DNA from: Candidatus Moranbacteria bacterium GW2011_GWE2_36_40
Lineage (GTDB): Bacteria > Patescibacteriota > Minisyncoccia > Moranbacterales > GWC2-37-73
Assembly: GCA_000991645.1 (NCBI GenBank)
Contig: LBRX01000006.1
Span: 1-31,151, forward strand
Length of the DNA: 31,151 nucleotides
Direction of reading: 5' to 3'
Every line of letters begins with the position of its first letter. The first letter of the stretch is position 1. The notes beneath the pieces were generated by a model. That model was not told the DNA's origin and ran no database searches. It saw nothing but the letters and a program-made list of their open reading frames with translations. This document shows, one piece after another, positions 15,683-23,970 of this stretch. Both the position numbers and the translations under genes were made by a program.

Positions 15683-17551
15683 ATGAATAAAAAACTGATA
15701 CACACGATTATAATTCTTTCCGTTATTATTGTTAATGTCTTTTTTGGTCTACCGCGAGTTTCCCAATACACCGCTGTTGATGAAACTCTTTGGTCGTATG
15801 ACAGGGTTCCAAAATTTTGGCGTAGTATTGCCAAGGGAAATTGGCGCGGAACAAATCTTTGCGACAAGCCAGGCATAACATTAGCCTTCATTTCTGGCGC
15901 AGGACTTCCCTTCATTCCAGACCCAAGCGACTATGAAAAACTGACACGACAAGCAAAAACACCCGAGCAACTTGAAGCAATAGAAAGCATATATTTTCAT
16001 CTCAGACTCCCTGTTTATCTTTTTACTTTAATATCATTATTTATTTTCTATTTTTTATTAAAAAGACTTCTTTCTGCCAAAATTGCCCTGCTTTCAATCA
16101 TATTCATAGGGCTATCCCCCATTATTCTTGGAATTTCACTAATCGTAAATACCGATGCAATATTATGGATCCTTTTGCCTATTACACTGCTAAGCTTTTT
16201 GATTTATCAAAAAGAGAATAACAAAAAATTTCTATACCTCACTGGTTTTCTTTTTGGATTGGCACTTCTTGATAAATTTGTCGCCAACTTTTTGTTTCCA
16301 TTCTTTTTAGTTTTGATTTATACCGCATATATCACAAGCAATTACAACACAAATGCAGAAAAAATTGAGTATTTCAAAAAATCGATGCGCGATTATTTAA
16401 TCATGATTGCAATAGCATTATTAACCATTCTTATTCTCTACCCATCTGCCTGGATCAAACCAAAAGAATTATTAAACACCACAATTTACAGCCTGGCACT
16501 TGAAAAAATATGGCCATTAGTTGTTGGAGTCATTGCTATTGTTTGTGCTGATGTTTTCATGATAAAGAGCTTTTTTTCCAGAAAGATTTGTTCTTTCATA
16601 TCAAGTCATAAAAAAGCTTTTCTGTCGGCAACAATCATTGCTATCCTGATGACAATTGCGTTTACAATCATAAACACATATGCTGGAATGAGATTTATTG
16701 ATTTCGAAAAGATTCTTGCCAATCCAAAAACAGGAAACTTTCTTGAAAACTTTTCCTCAGCTTTTTTTCCGCTACTTTTTGGACTAACACCAATAGTATC
16801 CTTTCTTTTTCTGTTTGCAATAGTATCCTTAGTAAAAATTAAGAACACTGAAATAACAAAAAACAACAAATTAATGCGCGCTTTTCCATTTGTTTTATTT
16901 GTTTTCATGTATTACATAGCCAATTCTATTTCCAGCACAAGTTCAACCGTTAGATATCAAATAGTCAATTACCCCATCGCATCAATTATTGCAGCGATTG
17001 GGTTGTATGAGATCATAAAAATAAATGCTTTCAAAAAATACTTCACTGGGATAAAATTTTATTTCCTTATACTTTTCCTTATCATTATTTCCACGGTTTC
17101 CCTCCTGAAAACAAGGCCTTTCTTTCTAGCTTATTCCTCCAGTTTATTGCCAAGCAAATTCATGACAAATCTTAAGGATATGGGAGATGGGAGTTGGGAA
17201 ACCTCTCAATATTTAAATAGCCTTCCGAATGCCAACAGTCTCTACATATGGTCTGACAAAAAACAAGTTTGCGAAAAATTTGTCGGAAAATGCAATTCCA
17301 GCTCTAATCGAGAGCGAATTGGCACTTCCAAGTTTGACTATTTTGTTTCATCAACTGGCGGAGCGAGAGGAACAACACCACTGAAATTAACATCTTCCTT
17401 GAGACTTGGTGCTGATATTATTGATTCACGAAAACTTTATATGCCCAATGATTATTATGATTTTAAAATAAATATCGACAACAGGGAAAATGATTTTATC
17501 AAAGTTGTTGATCCAAATTCCATATTATCATCAAACAAAAAAGAATTATGA
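15683..17551 (+). CDS. GT39-like membrane glycosyltransferase, sister 1
   Basis: 622 residues with a first membrane segment at about 7-22 and then an outer loop containing AVDETLWSYDRVP (31-43, Asp33-Glu34), KGNWRGTN and CDKPGIT (60-66). The acidic pair early in the first loop and the many membrane helices fit the GT-C class of the ArnT/PMT (GT39) kind, which uses polyprenyl-phosphate sugars. After the membrane part is a soluble domain with VCEKFVGKC, two cysteines probably disulfide-bonded outside the cell. It is a clear paralogue of the protein at 18449-20281 and distinct from the five-member array (no DQARDA or YSRFAWNPN). It is probably cotranscribed with the ALG10-like gene 45 bases upstream. 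Substrates are unknown. Confidence 0.8.
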   Translation: MNKKLIHTIIILSVIIVNVFFGLPRVSQYTAVDETLWSYDRVPKFWRSIAKGNWRGTNLCDKPGITLAFISGAGLPFIPDPSDYEKLTRQAKTPEQLEAIESIYFHLRLPVYLFTLISLFIFYFLLKRLLSAKIALLSIIFIGLSPIILGISLIVNTDAILWILLPITLLSFLIYQKENNKKFLYLTGFLFGLALLDKFVANFLFPFFLVLIYTAYITSNYNTNAEKIEYFKKSMRDYLIMIAIALLTILILYPSAWIKPKELLNTTIYSLALEKIWPLVVGVIAIVCADVFMIKSFFSRKICSFISSHKKAFLSATIIAILMTIAFTIINTYAGMRFIDFEKILANPKTGNFLENFSSAFFPLLFGLTPIVSFLFLFAIVSLVKIKNTEITKNNKLMRAFPFVLFVFMYYIANSISSTSSTVRYQIVNYPIASIIAAIGLYEIIKINAFKKYFTGIKFYFLILFLIIISTVSLLKTRPFFLAYSSSLLPSKFMTNLKDMGDGSWETSQYLNSLPNANSLYIWSDKKQVCEKFVGKCNSSSNRERIGTSKFDYFVSSTGGARGTTPLKLTSSLRLGADIIDSRKLYMPNDYYDFKINIDNRENDFIKVVDPNSILSSNKKEL

Positions 17552-17557
17552 TTTTTT

Positions 17558-17747
17558 GGGATCATACTCAACACATGGTTTCAAAAAGTAAGAGCTTGCC
17601 TTTTGCTTTGACTGTTTTCTTTTAAGGCAACAGAGAGCGACAGCGAACTCTTAGCAAGCAATCATAGTTCTTCGATTGCGAAGCGTGCCGAAAAAGGAAA
17701 CAGACAAAGCAAAAATTTCAAAAAGAACCATGTGCTGCGTGTGACCC
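17558..17747. repeat. Palindromic repeat family 2, full copy
   Basis: Terminal inverted repeats begin GGGATCATACTCAACACATGG and end, inverted, CCATGTGCTGCGTGTGACCC. Internal arms TTTTGCTTTGACTGTTTTC and GAAACAGACAAAGCAAAA pair with few mismatches. The centre (about 17626-17690) is almost identical, in reverse orientation, to that of the copy at 28915-29067. It starts 7 bases after the stop of the upstream gene and ends 4 bases before a -35 box, so it fills the gap exactly. Confidence 0.75.
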
Positions 17748-17751
17748 GTTT

Positions 17752-17780
17752 TTGACATTAACCACTATTACATATAAAAT
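17752..17780 (+). promoter_or_regulatory. Predicted sigma-70 promoter
   Basis: Perfect TTGACA at 17752-17757, a 17-base spacer and TAAAAT at 17775-17780, 28 bases before the ATG at 17809. The TTG of the -35 box is in frame with the gene, which explains why a longer reading frame appears there; the ATG is the better start. Confidence 0.65.
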
Positions 17781-17808
17781 TAAATCACTTAATTATAAAA
17801 AAAATAAT

Positions 17809-18228
17809 ATGAATATCGAAGATATCAAAAAAATCGACAAGAAGTACAAGATTGCAGGAGCGATAGCAATAATTCTCATCATAATAATTGCAGGATATGT
17901 ATTCAAACAAAAATCAACGCCTAGTTCAACAAATCTGACAAAACTTACCGGTGAAATTTCATCAATTTCAGACAACAAATCATCAATAACAATAAAGACT
18001 GACTCAGTTTCCTATACTGCCGATATGTCAAAAATAAAAACCATCAAAAACAAGGAGGGAGTAAAAATTTCAATTAACGAAATCAAGACTGGAGACAGAA
18101 TCGAATTGCGAACACGAACGAATACAAAGGGAGGAAAAAACACAACCATTGAGGCATACTCCTTAAAAGATCTTTCCATCTCAACTCCAAAAACTGAACC
18201 AGCGCCTGAAAACAACAATAAAAAATAA
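17809..18228 (+). CDS. Small membrane-anchored protein with OB-like domain
   Basis: 139 residues: a short charged N-terminus, one membrane helix at about 17-31, then an outward domain of about 85 residues with the pattern LTGEISSI-x-S-ITIKT-x-SYTADMSK-IKTIK-x-GVKISINEIKTGDRIELR. Alternating strands with 'GxI', 'V.Y' and 'IKTGDRIELR' resemble the small beta-barrel domains of DUF5666-type proteins, where the 'i..GD.v.v.G' motif is common. The tail is Pro/Asn/Lys-rich. The gene has its own promoter and is closed by a terminator, so it is a single-gene unit between the two sister GT-C genes. Function unknown; a surface or wall-associated role is plausible. Confidence 0.7.
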   Translation: MNIEDIKKIDKKYKIAGAIAIILIIIIAGYVFKQKSTPSSTNLTKLTGEISSISDNKSSITIKTDSVSYTADMSKIKTIKNKEGVKISINEIKTGDRIELRTRTNTKGGKNTTIEAYSLKDLSISTPKTEPAPENNNKK

Positions 18229-18249
18229 CAAATCAACAAATCAAACAGC

Positions 18250-18280
18250 AAGAAAAGTCGAGGGTTCGACTTTTTTTCTT
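18250..18280 (+). terminator. Rho-independent terminator
   Basis: AAGAAAAGTCGA (18250-18261) pairs with TCGACTTTTTTTCTT (18266-18280) around the loop GGGT, the T run being part of the stem and tail. It lies 21 bases after the stop of the 139-residue protein. Confidence 0.75.
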
Positions 18281-18357
18281 GTCAAGATGATAGGGCTGGC
18301 ATTTTTTTTTATTTCCTGTAGAATTATATTAAAATTATATTCAGTGTTTTTAAGATA

Positions 18358-18420
18358 ATCATGATTTACACAGCTTGTTCTTCAATATTTGCATGAAATT
18401 CAGCCAAGCGCGTAAGCCAT
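18358..18420. repeat. Internally deleted copy of palindromic repeat family 1
   Basis: The left end ATCATGATTTACACAGCTTG is joined almost directly to the right arm CAATATTTGCATGAAATTCA and the right end GCCAAGCGCGTAAGCCAT of family 1. The GC-rich core and the left A/T arm are lost. It lies 29 bases before the ATG of the second sister GT-C gene. Confidence 0.65.
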
Positions 18421-18448
18421 AATAATAATTTACAAAAATTATACCAAA

Positions 18449-20281
18449 ATGAAAGAAAAAATTATCACTATCCTCATCTTTATAGCCATCATAAGCTCCA
18501 GTTTCTATTTTGGCCTTCCTCGTCTGGGAACTTTTTCTGGCGTGGATGAGCCATATTGGTCATATGAAAGAGTTCCTGATTTTTGGAATGCGATCTCAAA
18601 AGGAAATTGGCGAGCAACCAACATTTGTGACAAGCCTGGCATCACAATTGCCTCTGTTTCCGGAGCAGGCCTTCTTTTGATGGATGAAAAACCAAAAGAT
18701 TTCAAAAAATTCAGATTCCAGCCAAAAACACCAGAGGTTCTTGAGAAAATACAAAACATCTATTTCAATCTTAGGCTTCCCGTTTTTCTCTTCACTTTGG
18801 CAATCCTGCCACTGTTCTATTTCCTCATCAAGAAACTTTTGGGGCAAACCACCGCGCGCTTTGCAACAATATTTATAGGCCTATCCCCTATTCTACTTGG
18901 AATTTCCCTTATCATAAATTCTGATGCGATGCTTTGGATTATTACGGCACTCTCAACATTAAGCCTCTTTGTTTTTCTAAAAAACAAAGAGAGGAAATAT
19001 CTCATTGCTTCAGGTTTTCTCCTTGGTCTTTCTGTTATAACAAAATACGTTGCCAATATTCTTTTTGTCTATTTCTTTGCAATCTTTTTCTTGGAATATA
19101 TTTTTCACGCACACAAGGAAATGGAAGTTGGAAAATACATGAAAAAAGCACTGGCAAACTATGCTTTACTGTTTTTGACAGCAATGATAACAGCTTTCGC
19201 TTTTTTCCCGGCAACCTGGGTAAAGTTTTCAGTGCTTATTAATGCCACAGTTGGTAATGCTGTTTTTTCTTCGACTTGGCCACTTTTTGTTGGAGTGATT
19301 GGTTTGATTGCTTTGGACATAATTGCATTCAAAACAAAAGTTTCAACCAAAATTTTTGACTTTTTCATAAAGCACAAAAATATTTTGGCGCGAACAATTG
19401 TCGGCATATTCCTGTTTCTTGTTGTATTTGTTTTGCTCCACATATATGCCAAACTTAATATCTATGATATTCAGGCCATCATCGCTTCCCCAAAAGGTAT
19501 TGGCGAAGGCAACGCCCTCTATAGATATGTTGGCGCCATTTCATCAGATCTTTATAGTCTCCTCTTCAGCATTTCGCCATTGGTTTTTATTTTTCTTCTT
19601 TTTTCTGTTTTTGGAATTTTTCGCAAAAAAGAACTTGGGCGCGATTCAATAACAGCAATCTACATCATAATATTTATCCTGGTCTTCTATCTTGGCAGCG
19701 CCGTAAACGATGTGGTAACAACAGTAAGATATCAAATAATGACATATCCACTTGCTTTTGTTCTGGCCGCTATTGGAATTTCCGAGGCATTGAAAAATGG
19801 AAAGATCAAAAAAATGATTCATCCAATCGTTGCTGTTGTTGCAACAATAGTCATCCTAATTGCCAGTCTTTTTTTCATCCGTCCACACTTTTTGGCCTAT
19901 GCTTCTGAAATGTTGCCAAATAAATTTATTGTGAACTTTAAGGGTATGGGTGAAGGCAGCTATGAAGCAGCAAAATATCTCAACAGTCTTCCGGGTGCGC
20001 ATGAAATGACAATATGGGCAGACAAAGGCGCTGTGTGTGAAAGATTTGTCGGCAGATGTTTCATTGATTTCAAAAAAAGAACTTTTGCAAACAACAAGTT
20101 TGACTATTTTGTGGTTTCAACAGACAGAAAATCCAGAAGTTTGAAAATGTCCGGATCACTTGATTACGCTGATTTCAAAGAAATTTATGCCAGCAAAAAT
20201 CCCGTTTTCAACACAATCATTGCCAACAACCCGAACAATTTCGTCAAAGTTTTGAAGGCTGAAGAATTCTTAGTAAAATAA
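18449..20281 (+). CDS. GT39-like membrane glycosyltransferase, sister 2
   Basis: 610 residues, paralogue of 15683-17551 over the full length. Shared blocks: GVDEPYWSYERVP (31-43, Asp33-Glu34), KGNWRATN, CDKPGIT (60-66), LRLPVFLFTL, IFIGLSPILLGISLI, TVRYQI-x-TYPLA, the LPNKF-x-NFKGMGEGSYEAAKYLNSLPGA region and VCERFVGRC with its two cysteines. The acidic pair and multi-helix plan indicate a GT-C enzyme using a polyprenyl-phosphate sugar on the outer face. It is separated from its sister by a small membrane-protein gene and two repeats, so it may have been copied and then split by insertions. It stands alone between a deleted family 1 copy upstream and a full copy downstream. Substrates are unknown. 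Confidence 0.8.
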   Translation: MKEKIITILIFIAIISSSFYFGLPRLGTFSGVDEPYWSYERVPDFWNAISKGNWRATNICDKPGITIASVSGAGLLLMDEKPKDFKKFRFQPKTPEVLEKIQNIYFNLRLPVFLFTLAILPLFYFLIKKLLGQTTARFATIFIGLSPILLGISLIINSDAMLWIITALSTLSLFVFLKNKERKYLIASGFLLGLSVITKYVANILFVYFFAIFFLEYIFHAHKEMEVGKYMKKALANYALLFLTAMITAFAFFPATWVKFSVLINATVGNAVFSSTWPLFVGVIGLIALDIIAFKTKVSTKIFDFFIKHKNILARTIVGIFLFLVVFVLLHIYAKLNIYDIQAIIASPKGIGEGNALYRYVGAISSDLYSLLFSISPLVFIFLLFSVFGIFRKKELGRDSITAIYIIIFILVFYLGSAVNDVVTTVRYQIMTYPLAFVLAAIGISEALKNGKIKKMIHPIVAVVATIVILIASLFFIRPHFLAYASEMLPNKFIVNFKGMGEGSYEAAKYLNSLPGAHEMTIWADKGAVCERFVGRCFIDFKKRTFANNKFDYFVVSTDRKSRSLKMSGSLDYADFKEIYASKNPVFNTIIANNPNNFVKVLKAEEFLVK

Positions 20282-20287
20282 ACGTGG

Positions 20288-20416
20288 GACTTATGCATCT
20301 TGCTTTTTATAATTTCATGCAAATATTGTTTTTTGTGAGCTGCCGGTCGACCAGAGAGACAGAGGCCGAGCAAAAAATACATATTTGCATGAAATTCAAC
20401 CAAGTGCGTAACGCAT
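20288..20416. repeat. Palindromic repeat family 1, copy A
   Basis: Ends GACTTATGCAT and GCGTAACGCAT are near-inverted. A/T-rich arms (AATTTCATGCAAATAT and ATATTTGCATGAAATT) pair perfectly, then a T6/A6 stem, then an asymmetric GC-rich core with CTGCCGGTCGACC and AGACAGAGGCCGAGC. All core-containing copies have the same orientation. It fills the gap between sister 2 and gtrA. Confidence 0.8.
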
Positions 20417-20423
20417 ACAATAT

Positions 20424-20894
20424 ATGAAATTTGTACAATTTGTCGACAATATCTTTGATTTCTTTTTGCCAAAAAAAACTTCCGCAGGACTTCGTCAATT
20501 TCTCAAATATCTCGTTTGCGGAGGATCAGCAACTGTTTCTGACATGAGCGTTCTGTTTGTTTTAAACTATTTATTTGGCATCAATCATCTTATCGCTGCT
20601 GGATTTGGATTTGCTGCTGGCGTTGCAACAAATTATTCACTCAACAAAGTTCTTGTCTTCAAGAGTAGCGGCAAAATAAAAAAAGAGTTTCCTCTTTTTG
20701 TTTTAATCGGTATCGGTGGACTTGGATGGACAGAGCTCATTCTCTGGATTATGGTTGACAAGTTTGACTTCAATGTGATGGTGGCAAAACTTTTTGCAGT
20801 TGTGCTGGTTTTAAACTGGAACTTTTTTATGCGAAAAAAATTCGTCTTTTCCGCGGAACCAAAACTTGAAACTCTCGAAAAGGGTCTCGAGTAA
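20424..20894 (+). CDS. GtrA-family membrane protein
   Basis: 156 residues with four membrane segments (about 25-45, 53-72, 92-110, 117-135), the normal size for GtrA. Family marks include QFLKYLVCGGSATVSDM near 25-41, the loop NYSLNKVLVF (72-81) and NWNFFMRKKFVF near the end. GtrA-type proteins assist movement of polyprenyl-phosphate-linked sugars across the membrane, classically with a GtrB-type GT2 enzyme; such a GT2 is encoded nearby at 24484-25425. It lies between two copies of repeat family 1, which separate it from its neighbours. A TACAAT box immediately before the ATG is too close to act as its -10 box. Confidence 0.85.
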   Translation: MKFVQFVDNIFDFFLPKKTSAGLRQFLKYLVCGGSATVSDMSVLFVLNYLFGINHLIAAGFGFAAGVATNYSLNKVLVFKSSGKIKKEFPLFVLIGIGGLGWTELILWIMVDKFDFNVMVAKLFAVVLVLNWNFFMRKKFVFSAEPKLETLEKGLE

Positions 20895-20900
20895 TGTTTC

Positions 20901-21030
20901 CATAACTTGCATATCTTTTTTTAAAACTTCATGTAAATATTATTTTTTACGAGCTGCCGGTCGACCCGAGAGACAGAGGCCGAGTAAAAAATACATATTT
21001 ACATGAAGTTTAGCCAAGCGCATAACTCAT
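20901..21030. repeat. Palindromic repeat family 1, copy B
   Basis: Same plan as copy A, but arms read CTTCATGTAAATATT and AATACATATTTACATGAAG. Relative to copy A, C-to-T in the left arm is matched by G-to-A in the right arm, and the TTTTTTGTGAGC/GAGCAAAAAA stem has become TTTTTTACGAGC/GAGTAAAAAA, again with pairing kept. It fills the gap between gtrA and the end of the GT4 gene. Confidence 0.8.
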
Positions 21031-21037
21031 GATTTTA

Positions 21038-22204
21038 CTAATCCTGAATACGTGAAATATTTCTTGTTTTCACATAAACATCAAGATATTGAGCTGAAAT
21101 ACTCTTCCAAGTAAAATCATTCGCCCTTGCAAGATTATTTTTTGCAATTTCTTCAAGTAAAGATTTGTTCAAAATCAACTTCTCAATTTTTTCTGCCAAA
21201 TCATCAGCATCATCTTTCTTTGCAAACAATGCGTTAGCATTCTCCTTGAGCAACTCTCTTGCCCACAACGTGTCTGGAATAACAACAGGAAGCCCGCAAG
21301 CGACAGATTCCAACACAACCTTGCTTATTCCCTCCCCAGCAAATGGCAACACGAACAGGTTGGATTTTTGATAATATTCAAAAACTTTTTTATGATCAAC
21401 TTCCCCAATAAATTTGGCTCTTTCTTCCAACCCAAGTCCCCGAGCCAGATCTTTGAGTGATTGAATCTCGCTGCCATCGCCCACAATCGTCAATCTGATC
21501 TGTTCATAGCGACCAGAAAGTATTTTAAAGGCTTGAATCAAAAATCGAACACCTTTTTGAGGTATTATCTTGGAAACACACAGAATCTCAAATTTTCCTT
21601 CCACGCGCTTACGAATGTCTGGAAAAAAAACATCGGCATCAAACCCATTATAAATAACTTCAATTTCTTTCCCTGGGTTTGTTGAAAGCGCAAAATTTTT
21701 GAGCCAAAGACTGTTCGCAATCAAAAATGAAGATTTGGCAAATATTTTTTTGGCTGCGAATGAATTCATTTGTTTTGAAAAATCATTTTTTCTGATCAAT
21801 CCGTCAGAATCAGAACCTTGCAAGGAAACAACATACGGAAGCTTAAATTCCGCCTTGAGCATCAATGCGACAACGCCAAAAATTTTTGAAGAAAAGACGT
21901 GTGACAAATCATATTTGTTTTGCTTGACCAATTTTCGAGAAAATTTATAGGCTTTCCAGCTCAGAGAAATTGATTCTTTCTTGAATAATTTCATATTTTT
22001 TTCTGCGTCATTGCCAACAGGAATTTGATGAACAACGATATTGTTCCCAATTTTTGACGTGTGATATTTTTCATCGGTTGAAAATGTCACAAAATCAATT
22101 TCCAGTTCAGGATTTTTTGAATATTCCAAAAGCAAAGACGTCAAAGCCTCCCCTGCTTCGCCACCGAAAGGCGGAAATTCATGACCAAAAAAAATAATTT
22201 TCAT
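21038..22204 (-). CDS. GT4-family glycosyltransferase (GT-B fold)
   Basis: 388 residues. The N-terminus MKIIFFGHEFPPFGGEAGEAL has the glycine-rich acceptor loop of GT4 enzymes. A second Rossmann domain begins at about 205 (FEILCVSKIIPQKGVRFLI), with the family signature FAGEGISKVVLESVACGLPVV near 287-307 (E-x7-E type, binding the nucleotide-sugar donor). It is a cytosolic, membrane-associated enzyme that transfers a sugar from a nucleotide-sugar to a glycan or lipid acceptor. It follows ugd by 31 bases on the same strand; UDP-glucuronate or UDP-glucose as a donor would fit, as inference only. No Shine-Dalgarno is seen before the ATG. Confidence 0.85.
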   Translation of the reverse strand: MKIIFFGHEFPPFGGEAGEALTSLLLEYSKNPELEIDFVTFSTDEKYHTSKIGNNIVVHQIPVGNDAEKNMKLFKKESISLSWKAYKFSRKLVKQNKYDLSHVFSSKIFGVVALMLKAEFKLPYVVSLQGSDSDGLIRKNDFSKQMNSFAAKKIFAKSSFLIANSLWLKNFALSTNPGKEIEVIYNGFDADVFFPDIRKRVEGKFEILCVSKIIPQKGVRFLIQAFKILSGRYEQIRLTIVGDGSEIQSLKDLARGLGLEERAKFIGEVDHKKVFEYYQKSNLFVLPFAGEGISKVVLESVACGLPVVIPDTLWARELLKENANALFAKKDDADDLAEKIEKLILNKSLLEEIAKNNLARANDFTWKSISAQYLDVYVKTRNISRIQD

Positions 22205-22235
22205 GCTATGATTCTTAAAATTTATAAGTTCCTCA

Positions 22236-23561
22236 TTATCTTCCTATTGATTCATATGAGATTCCCAGCGCTTTCATCTTCTTGGGCTCATACAAAAGCC
22301 TCCCATCAAAAATCACTGGCGACTTCAAAAGTTTTTTTATTTCTTCAAAATCAGGAGTTCTGAATTCCTTCCATTCCGTAATAATAAGCATAGCATCAGC
22401 ATCTTTCAATGCTTCATATTTGTTTTCAAAATATGATATTGATGAATTGTTTCCAAAATATTCTTCACGCTTTGCCATCTCCATTGATTCCGGATCATGC
22501 GCCTGAATTTTTGCGCCTCTTTTGATGAGTTCATTCAAAATAGTGATCGAAGATGATTCGCGCATGTCGTCAGTGCCTGCCTTGAAAGCCAATCCCCAAA
22601 CACCAAAAATTTTTCCACTCAAATCTTCTCCGAGTTTATTGATGACCATTTGCGACAAAACAAATTTCTGCTTGTCATTGGTTTTCAATGTTTGCTTAAG
22701 CATTTCAGCATCATATCCAAAATCATTGGCTGTTTTGACCAAGGCTTTCACATCCTTTGGAAAACATGACCCACCAAATCCAGGTCCGGCATACATGAAA
22801 GGTTCTCCAATGCGCGGATCTGCTCCCATCGCTTTTCTCACATGATCAAAATCAGCTCCTGCTTTTGAGCAAATGTTTGCCAATTCGTTGTTAACGGAAA
22901 TTTTTGCAGCCAAAAAACAATTCGATGCATATTTCACAATCTCAGCAGTCTTGGGATCCATCGCAAAAAAACGACCTTCTCTTCTCATAAAGGGCTCATA
23001 CAATTCTTGCATAATTTCAATAACTTTTTTGTCATCAGCCCCAACAACAATTCTGCTTGGTTCCATGAAATCTTTCACAGCAGTTCCTTGCGCCAAAAAT
23101 TCTGGATTACTAACCACATGAAAAGTAATTTCAACTCCTCTCTTTTTCAATTCTTCAGAAATATTTTTTGAAACTTTTTCAGCTGTTCCAACCGGCACAG
23201 TTGATTTGTCAACAACAATAAGCTCATGATCCATCATCTGCCCAATTGAAGTTGCCACACCAAGCACATGCGAAAGATCAGCACTACCATCTTCATTAGG
23301 AGGTGTTCCCACAGCAATAAAAATAATGTCAGATTTTTTGAGTGTTTCTTCCAAGTTTGTTGTGAAAGAAAGGGTTTTGTTTTTCAAATTGCGAGCCACC
23401 ATTTCATCCAATCCTTTCTCATGAAGTGGCACTTTTCCTGAGGAAAATTGTTCAACCTTTTCTTGATCTTTGTCCACACAAATAACAGTGTTCCCCATTT
23501 CTGCGAAACAAGCACCCGTCACACTTCCAACATATCCTGTTCCAATAACTCCAATTTTCAT
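22236..23561 (-). CDS. ugd: UDP-glucose 6-dehydrogenase
   Basis: 441 residues, normal length. Oxidises UDP-glucose to UDP-glucuronate with two NAD+. N-terminal NAD-binding loop GTGYVG (7-12), VGTPPNEDGSADL (84-96), STVPVGT (120-126), the substrate region NPEFLAQGTAVKDF (152-165), and the catalytic-cysteine motif GGSCFPKD (263-270, Cys266). The C-terminal UDP-binding domain begins near 310 with FGVWGLAFKAGTDDMRESSS split over its motif. A UDP-N-acetyl-mannosamine or GDP-mannose dehydrogenase is less likely given the overall match to the TuaD/Ugd type. It leads a two-gene unit with the GT4 gene; a 19-base inverted repeat lies just before its start. Confidence 0.92.
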   Translation of the reverse strand: MKIGVIGTGYVGSVTGACFAEMGNTVICVDKDQEKVEQFSSGKVPLHEKGLDEMVARNLKNKTLSFTTNLEETLKKSDIIFIAVGTPPNEDGSADLSHVLGVATSIGQMMDHELIVVDKSTVPVGTAEKVSKNISEELKKRGVEITFHVVSNPEFLAQGTAVKDFMEPSRIVVGADDKKVIEIMQELYEPFMRREGRFFAMDPKTAEIVKYASNCFLAAKISVNNELANICSKAGADFDHVRKAMGADPRIGEPFMYAGPGFGGSCFPKDVKALVKTANDFGYDAEMLKQTLKTNDKQKFVLSQMVINKLGEDLSGKIFGVWGLAFKAGTDDMRESSSITILNELIKRGAKIQAHDPESMEMAKREEYFGNNSSISYFENKYEALKDADAMLIITEWKEFRTPDFEEIKKLLKSPVIFDGRLLYEPKKMKALGISYESIGR

Positions 23562-23568
23562 ATTTTTG

Positions 23569-23618
23569 AAAAATTAGAAATTTGCATAAAAACATGCGCA
23601 TGCAAATTACAAATTTTT
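23569..23618. repeat. Inverted repeat in the ugd leader
   Basis: 23569-23587 (AAAAATTAGAAATTTGCAT) pairs with 23600-23618 with two mismatches around a 12-base centre AAAAACATGCGC. It lies 7 bases upstream of the ugd start, in the untranslated leader. It may affect mRNA folding or bind a regulator. Confidence 0.5.
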
Positions 23619-23649
23619 ATATTTAACACTTACTAATTTAAATTAGCAA

Positions 23650-23768
23650 TGTGAAACTATTTTCCTTTTTGGCCCATATGCAACGAGAGTGAATCGGAGC
23701 TTTTGGAAATTGAGTATTTTTTCCAAAAGCGTGCCAAAAAGGAAAATAGTTGAGCAATTGCGTAAGTC
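23650..23768. repeat. Large two-stem palindromic element (family 3)
   Basis: Outer arms 23655-23673 and 23733-23751 (AACTATTTTCCTTTTTGGC and its exact complement) are perfect over 19 bases. An inner stem 23699-23709/23720-23730 (GCTTTTGGAAA/TTTCCAAAAGC) is perfect over 11 bases. The AAGCGTGCC-AAAAAGGAAA stretch resembles the family 2 sequence AAGCGTGCCGAAAAAGGAAA, and the end GCGTAAGTC resembles family 1 ends, so the families may be related. Together with 23569-23618 and the promoter at 23876 it accounts for the 409-base gap between ugd and 23971; the remaining A/T-rich part shows nothing else I can name. Confidence 0.75.
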
Positions 23769-23875
23769 CTTAATATTAATAAAAAAAATTAAATTTTAGT
23801 CCAGTGAATAATAAGATAAATATATCATAACATTTTTCCAGACCTCAGCCAATAAAAAGCAAGAAACTCCAGCCC

Positions 23876-23904
23876 TTGACAAAAACTCCAAATGGGAGCA
23901 TAAT
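23876..23904 (+). promoter_or_regulatory. Near-consensus sigma-70 promoter
   Basis: TTGACA at 23876-23881, a 17-base spacer and CATAAT at 23899-23904, 66 bases before the ATG at 23971. The predicted leader contains a perfect 7-base hairpin (AAAGTGC/GCACTTT, 23919-23937) and then the ribosome binding site. Confidence 0.7.
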
Positions 23905-23970
23905 AACAAGAACATCAAAAAGTGCCTACAGCACTTTAACAACCAAACCAGGAGGCAAAAGGAGTTTGTG

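Noticed and set aside
17752..17808. A TTG start 19 codons upstream of the small membrane-anchored protein
   Set aside because: This TTG is part of a perfect TTGACA -35 box with a well-spaced -10 box; the ATG at 17809 is the sensible start.
20416..20421. TACAAT as a -10 box for gtrA
   Set aside because: It is only two bases before the ATG, so transcription would start inside the gene.
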